A stretch of 64,000 nt of DNA from Spirochaetota bacterium (GTDB taxonomy: Bacteria; Spirochaetota; UBA4802; UBA5550), in assembly GCA_025457915.1 (NCBI GenBank), contig JALOTL010000002.1, forward strand, positions 1-64,000. The letters are read 5' to 3'. The notes beneath the pieces are model-generated. The model was given only the letters and a program-made list of their open reading frames with translations. It searched no databases and had not been told where the DNA came from. How positions within the stretch are numbered: position 1 is the first letter of the stretch; each line of letters opens with the position of its first letter. Of this stretch, positions 60,536-64,000 are shown in pieces. A program made the translations under genes and the position numbers.

Positions 60536-61186
60536 ATGGCTATGATTTTAGACGACAGGTTTTTCGACAAGTTCGGAGTTGAATATTCCCCGAACGAGAT
60601 TATTTTCTGCGAGTTCGAACCGGGCAACGAATTTTATTTCGTGCAGTCGGGCAAGATACAGCTCGTCAAACTGATCAACAACAGGGAAAAGACGATAGAC
60701 GTGCTCGGCGACGGTGACGTTCTCGGAGAAATGTCCATTCTTGAAGAGCAGCCCCGGTCGGCCACGGCGATAGCCGTGGATCACGTCAAATTGCTGAAGT
60801 TCCACAGGGACAATTTTGATGCCCTGATGCAGGGGAACCCGCAGATGGCCTATAAGCTCCTGATCATTTTTTCCAAGAGGATTTATGACGCTAAAAGAAG
60901 GCTCATGATACTGCTCCTGGAGGAGCCGCAGCTGAAGGTCATGGATGTTCTGTGCATGCTGGCGGAAGAGGACCCGCACCTTGACCTGCAGAACGAGTTA
61001 AGCCTCCAGGTAACCCCGCAGCAGGTCGCCAGCTGGGCCGGCATGGCGGAGGTTGACGCTCAAAAAGAATTGACACATTTAAGCCGCCTTGACAAAATTG
61101 AACTCTACTCCGACAAGATAGTCGTGAGGAAAATCAGGGAGTTTCAGAGGCTGGTCTCATCCAGGCGAAAAAAGATGTTTTCCTGA
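60536..61186 (+). CDS. Crp/Fnr-like cyclic-nucleotide-binding protein
   Basis: The 216-residue protein has a cNMP-binding domain (about 10-120: NEIIFCEFEPGNEFYFVQSG, DVLGEMSILEEQPRSATAIA) and a C-terminal region resembling a Crp helix-turn-helix (VTPQQVASWAGMAEVDAQKE ... LDKIELYSDKIVVR) that may bind DNA. GTG 60527 and ATG 60536 are both possible; I chose ATG 60536. No cyclase gene is in the window. It pairs with the TPR protein just upstream. Confidence 0.82.
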   Translation: MAMILDDRFFDKFGVEYSPNEIIFCEFEPGNEFYFVQSGKIQLVKLINNREKTIDVLGDGDVLGEMSILEEQPRSATAIAVDHVKLLKFHRDNFDALMQGNPQMAYKLLIIFSKRIYDAKRRLMILLLEEPQLKVMDVLCMLAEEDPHLDLQNELSLQVTPQQVASWAGMAEVDAQKELTHLSRLDKIELYSDKIVVRKIREFQRLVSSRRKKMFS

Positions 61187-61200
61187 TTAAATAATGGAAT

Positions 61201-61274
61201 GCTCCCGTAGCTCAGGCGGATAGAGCAGTAGTTTCCTAAACTATTGGCCAGAGGTTCGAGTCCTCTCGGGAGCG
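61201..61274 (+). tRNA. tRNA-Arg(CCU)
   Basis: The acceptor arms GCTCCCG and CGGGAGC pair, the D-arm (TAGCTCAG...GA...GAGC) and T-arm (GAGGTTCGAGTCCTC) are normal, and the anticodon loop TTCCTAA gives anticodon CCU, which reads AGG. CCA is not encoded. The heavy use of AGG for Arg in the neighbouring genes makes this isoacceptor important. Confidence 0.97.
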
Positions 61275-61324
61275 AATGAGAAAGAGCGGTATTACAGCCG
61301 CTATTTTTTTTTGGGGATGATCCA

Positions 61325-62395
61325 ATGCTGGAAAAGTTGAATGAAATAAAGGAAAAGTACGGCGATATAGAAAGGGAGATGGCCCGGCCGGACGTCGTGT
61401 CCGACCAGAACCGCTTCAAGAATCTGAACAAGGAATATTCCAGGCTTCAACCCGTTGTTTACAAGTACGATGATTACCTGAAGATGAAGAAGGAGCTTGA
61501 CGAAGCGGGTATTCTCATCAAGGAGGAAAAGGACCCGGAGATGAGAGCCATGCTCCAGGCGGAGATCGAAAAGCTGGAAACGTCCATAAAAAAAAGCGAA
61601 GAGGAGCTTCTCGTGCTCCTTCTCCCGAAAGATCCCAATTCTGGCAAGGACATTATCATGGAAATAAGGGCAGGCACCGGGGGGGATGAGGCAGCGCTGT
61701 TCGCCGCGGACCTGTTCAGAATGTATTCAAGGTACATCGATTCCATGGGCTGGGTTATGGAACCCCTGGAGATCGCGAGCACCGGCATCGGCGGCTACAA
61801 GGAGATCATATTCTCGGTCAAGAGCGGGGACGCATACGACTATTTGAAGTATGAGTCCGGGGTCCACAGGGTGCAAAGGATTCCCGTGACCGAGGCGGGA
61901 GGAAGGATCCACACTTCCGCGGTCACGGTTGCCGTTATGGTCGAGGCCGAGGAAAGCGACGTCAAGATAAGCCCGGAGGACGTCAGGATAGACGTATACA
62001 GGTCATCCGGACACGGGGGCCAGTCCGTAAACACCACGGACTCCGCGGTCCGCATCACCCACATACCGACCGGAATAGTGGTTACCTGCCAGGATGAGAA
62101 ATCCCAGCACAAGAACAAGGCGAAGGCTCTGCGCGTTCTGAGGTCAAGGCTCCTTGAAAAAATGAACAGGGAAAGACAGGACAAGGAGGCCGAGCTGAGA
62201 AAATCCCAGGTCGGTTCAGGCGACCGCAGCGAAAGAATAAGGACTTATAATTTTCCCCAATCGAGGGTCACCGACCACAGGATTGGCATGACGATGTATT
62301 CGCTCGAGAGCTTCATCTCGGGTGAAATTAAAGACATGATCGAGGCCCTCAAGAAAAACGAAATCAGCCAGATACTGGCCGTCATTAATAAGTGA
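61325..62395 (+). CDS. prfA: Peptide chain release factor 1
   Basis: The 356-residue protein has the RF1 codon-recognition loop with the PxT-type motif in RIPVTEAGGRIHTSAVTV, the peptidyl-hydrolase GGQ at residues 231-233 (SGHGGQSVN), and the helical N-terminal domain. It ends translation at UAA and UAG. ATG 61325 lies after a weak GGGGATG region. The GGQ glutamine is the target of PrmC, encoded 6 nt downstream. Confidence 0.96.
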   Translation: MLEKLNEIKEKYGDIEREMARPDVVSDQNRFKNLNKEYSRLQPVVYKYDDYLKMKKELDEAGILIKEEKDPEMRAMLQAEIEKLETSIKKSEEELLVLLLPKDPNSGKDIIMEIRAGTGGDEAALFAADLFRMYSRYIDSMGWVMEPLEIASTGIGGYKEIIFSVKSGDAYDYLKYESGVHRVQRIPVTEAGGRIHTSAVTVAVMVEAEESDVKISPEDVRIDVYRSSGHGGQSVNTTDSAVRITHIPTGIVVTCQDEKSQHKNKAKALRVLRSRLLEKMNRERQDKEAELRKSQVGSGDRSERIRTYNFPQSRVTDHRIGMTMYSLESFISGEIKDMIEALKKNEISQILAVINK

Positions 62396-62401
62396 GGCAG
62401 G

Positions 62402-63241
62402 ATGATGCGGCTTTCTGAAATCCTGGCGGCCGGGGCGGACCGCCTCAGGAACTCCGGAATACCGAGCCCGGTCCTTGATGCCGAACTGCTCGCCGCACAC
62501 GCCATGGGAAAAGACAGATTTCAACTCGTAATGGACGGGGACATTGAACTGCCGCCCGGTGACGTGTCCAGGATAAACGGTTTGCTGAAAAGAAGGGAAT
62601 CCTTCGAGCCGGTGGCCTATATCACCGGAAGAAAGGAATTTTATTCCATTGATTTCATGGTGGACAGCAGGGTCCTCATCCCGCGGCCCGAAACGGAACT
62701 CCTGGTCGACATGGCGGTTTATTATGCGGGGCTTAAGCGCAGCGTTCTGGATCTCGGGACCGGTTCCGGCGCGATAGCGGTGTCCGTTAAAAAACAAAGG
62801 CCGGACCTTCACGTGACCGCCTCGGATATTTCTCCAGAAGCGATTGAAGTTGCGAGAAAAAATTCGGAAGAGATACTGGGGGAAGGAGAAATTGATTTTT
62901 ACTGCGGCGATCTGTTCGCTCCGCTCGAAGGCAGGGTGTTCGACGTCATGGCTTCGAATCCGCCGTACATCGGGCTGGATAAAAAGGAAGGGCTTCAGAA
63001 AGACCTGGAATACGAACCCGGGATCGCGCTTTTTTGCGGCGACGGCGGAAGGGAAGCCGTGCGCAGGATTATCAATGAAGCCGGAGATCACATCACCGCT
63101 GACGGAATACTTCTCATGGAAATTTCTTTCGACATGGAAGATTTCATCGTTCAGTCCGCTTCAGGATCGGGATTCGGGGTTTCTATTCTCAAGGATTATT
63201 CCGGACTGCCGCGCGTGGCAGTGATGAAAAGAAAAAATTAA
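62402..63241 (+). CDS. prmC: Release factor glutamine methyltransferase PrmC
   Basis: The 279-residue enzyme has an N-terminal helical domain (about 1-80), the SAM loop VLDLGTGSGAIAVS and the catalytic NPPY at 186-189 (ASNPPYIG). It methylates the GGQ glutamine of release factors. ATG 62402 and 62405 (MMRLSEIL) are both possible; GGCAG precedes both. The pair prfA-prmC is widely conserved. Confidence 0.95.
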   Translation: MMRLSEILAAGADRLRNSGIPSPVLDAELLAAHAMGKDRFQLVMDGDIELPPGDVSRINGLLKRRESFEPVAYITGRKEFYSIDFMVDSRVLIPRPETELLVDMAVYYAGLKRSVLDLGTGSGAIAVSVKKQRPDLHVTASDISPEAIEVARKNSEEILGEGEIDFYCGDLFAPLEGRVFDVMASNPPYIGLDKKEGLQKDLEYEPGIALFCGDGGREAVRRIINEAGDHITADGILLMEISFDMEDFIVQSASGSGFGVSILKDYSGLPRVAVMKRKN

Positions 63242-63257
63242 TACAGGCCTTAAGAAA

Positions 63258-64000
63258 ATGACTGCAGTAAACGAAGTGCTTGACGTTTTTAAAAAGCTCA
63301 AAACCTTTTTCGCGATACTGTTTTTTCTTTTAATCGTTTACATCGTTTTCAATCTGAAATTTCAATGGGAAGGCGTATATATAATAGTCAATGTATATCT
63401 TTATGTCTTTTCATTTTACATGATCTTTAATTTTTCTTCGATCGAGCTTTCCCATTTCAAGGAAGAGTATCAAAGAAAGTACGGGAAAAAGGGGGTTTAT
63501 TACCTTTTCCTGCTGTTCAGGGTCGTCCCGTTTTCAATAATATATATAATAACCGTGATTTTCACCCTGATAAGCTACCTTGACAAGTCTGATTGGCCGT
63601 CGATGCCGATAATGGACCTCCTCGACGGTAAATATTCAAACATACTTTTTTACTCTTTGATACTTCTTGTGATACTCAAGCTTAAAAAAAAGCCGCAGAT
63701 AACAATCCCGTTTTTTTTCGGACTTTCGGTCATATATTTCACGATTTACAGGATAGTAATCACCTTCTCTGATTCTACAACCGGTCCCTCGATATCTTTT
63801 TTAAAGCTGTTCCAGGTCGTTATCGCCCTTTTTTTCCTTATAAATGAGTTTTTCTTCGACAAGAAGAACATTGTTAAATCAATAATCGCTTCGCTGCTGG
63901 CCAGCCTGATAATGTACTCGTCCCTTGTTCTGCTCCTTCACGGCATTTTCAGGCTGTCGGGATTTACTTCTTACAGCCAGACCAAGTCCGCGGTAATTTT
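63258..64000 (+). CDS. Polytopic membrane protein (cut by window edge)
   Basis: The frame from ATG 63258 stays open to the end of the window (about 247 codons). It encodes about seven hydrophobic segments (FFAILFFLLIVYIVFNL; VYIIVNVYLYVFSFYMIF; YLFLLFRVVPFSIIYIITV; later IPFFFGLSVIYFTIYRI and IIASLLASLIMYSSLV, all given in part). Loops carry basic and Asp/Glu residues (ELSHFKEEYQRKYG). No family is recognised. The gene follows prmC by 16 nt, so it may share its transcript. Confidence 0.75.
   Translation, partial: MTAVNEVLDVFKKLKTFFAILFFLLIVYIVFNLKFQWEGVYIIVNVYLYVFSFYMIFNFSSIELSHFKEEYQRKYGKKGVYYLFLLFRVVPFSIIYIITVIFTLISYLDKSDWPSMPIMDLLDGKYSNILFYSLILLVILKLKKKPQITIPFFFGLSVIYFTIYRIVITFSDSTTGPSISFLKLFQVVIALFFLINEFFFDKKNIVKSIIASLLASLIMYSSLVLLLHGIFRLSGFTSYSQTKSAVI

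Overview
The window looks like a chromosome piece from an uncultured or little-studied spirochaete, possibly on the Leptospira side of Spirochaetota. The pointers are: many lipoproteins with loose lipoboxes, outer-membrane barrel-like proteins, a CarD regulator beside a PIN-TRAM membrane protein, the run rimP-nusA-infB-rbfA-truB-rpsO-pnp-M16 peptidase-bactofilin-M23 peptidase, a FlgM-like small protein, and a tmRNA whose tag (ANDNFALAA) resembles Leptospira-type tags. Arginine is written mostly as AGG, and the matching tRNA-Arg(CCU) gene is present. The phylum is an inference from these traits; no 16S rRNA gene is in the window.

Region 1 (1-5.0 kb) is an arsenic/thiol-redox cluster on the + strand: an OB-like protein cut by the window edge, a permease remnant, a mini-thioredoxin, a DGC-type zinc-binding protein, an exported thioredoxin, a CcdA-like electron carrier, an ArsF-family protein, an Acr3 arsenite exporter and a DUF4405 membrane protein. 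Two small proteins of one family lie in it; the second is broken by a perfect hairpin. Region 2 (5.0-11.2 kb) holds a 109-bp MITE-like repeat, clpB, a putative barrel protein and an AsmA protein. Region 3 (11.2-18 kb) has mostly minus-strand genes (hydrolase, lipoproteins, VOC and ankyrin proteins, a flagellin-like helical protein) around the tmRNA gene.

Region 4 (18-28.5 kb) carries a lipoprotein/HtrA pair, a metallophosphatase, penicillin-binding protein 1A, CarD, PIN-TRAM, an iron-sulfur flavoprotein, a probable degenerate malic enzyme and a Cache-like lipoprotein. Region 5 (28.6-35.1 kb) is a rearranged surface-protein island. About 200 bp of the 3' end of pcrA is present twice as direct repeats 3.3 kb apart, bracketing a truncated barrel gene and an AT-rich operon (barrel protein, SGNH hydrolase, lipoprotein).

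Region 6 (36.1-47.2 kb) is the translation/RNA operon followed by a processing peptidase and a bactofilin/M23 cell-shape pair. Region 7 (47.3-58.9 kb) has a lipobox-bearing methyltransferase, the second MITE-like copy, glyS, a small glycan set, pgeF with a PHP phosphatase, a twice-damaged Cdd1 pseudogene, a FlgM-like gene, an AI-2E family transporter and an amidohydrolase. Region 8 (59.3-64 kb) has two adjacent cyclic-nucleotide-binding proteins, tRNA-Arg(CCU), prfA, prmC and a membrane protein cut by the window edge.

The best candidates for something new are the MITE-like repeat, the pcrA-tail-bracketed island, the membrane thiol relay around Acr3, the degenerate malic enzyme, and the small-protein family interrupted by a palindrome. 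No CRISPR array, prophage or complete transposase was seen.
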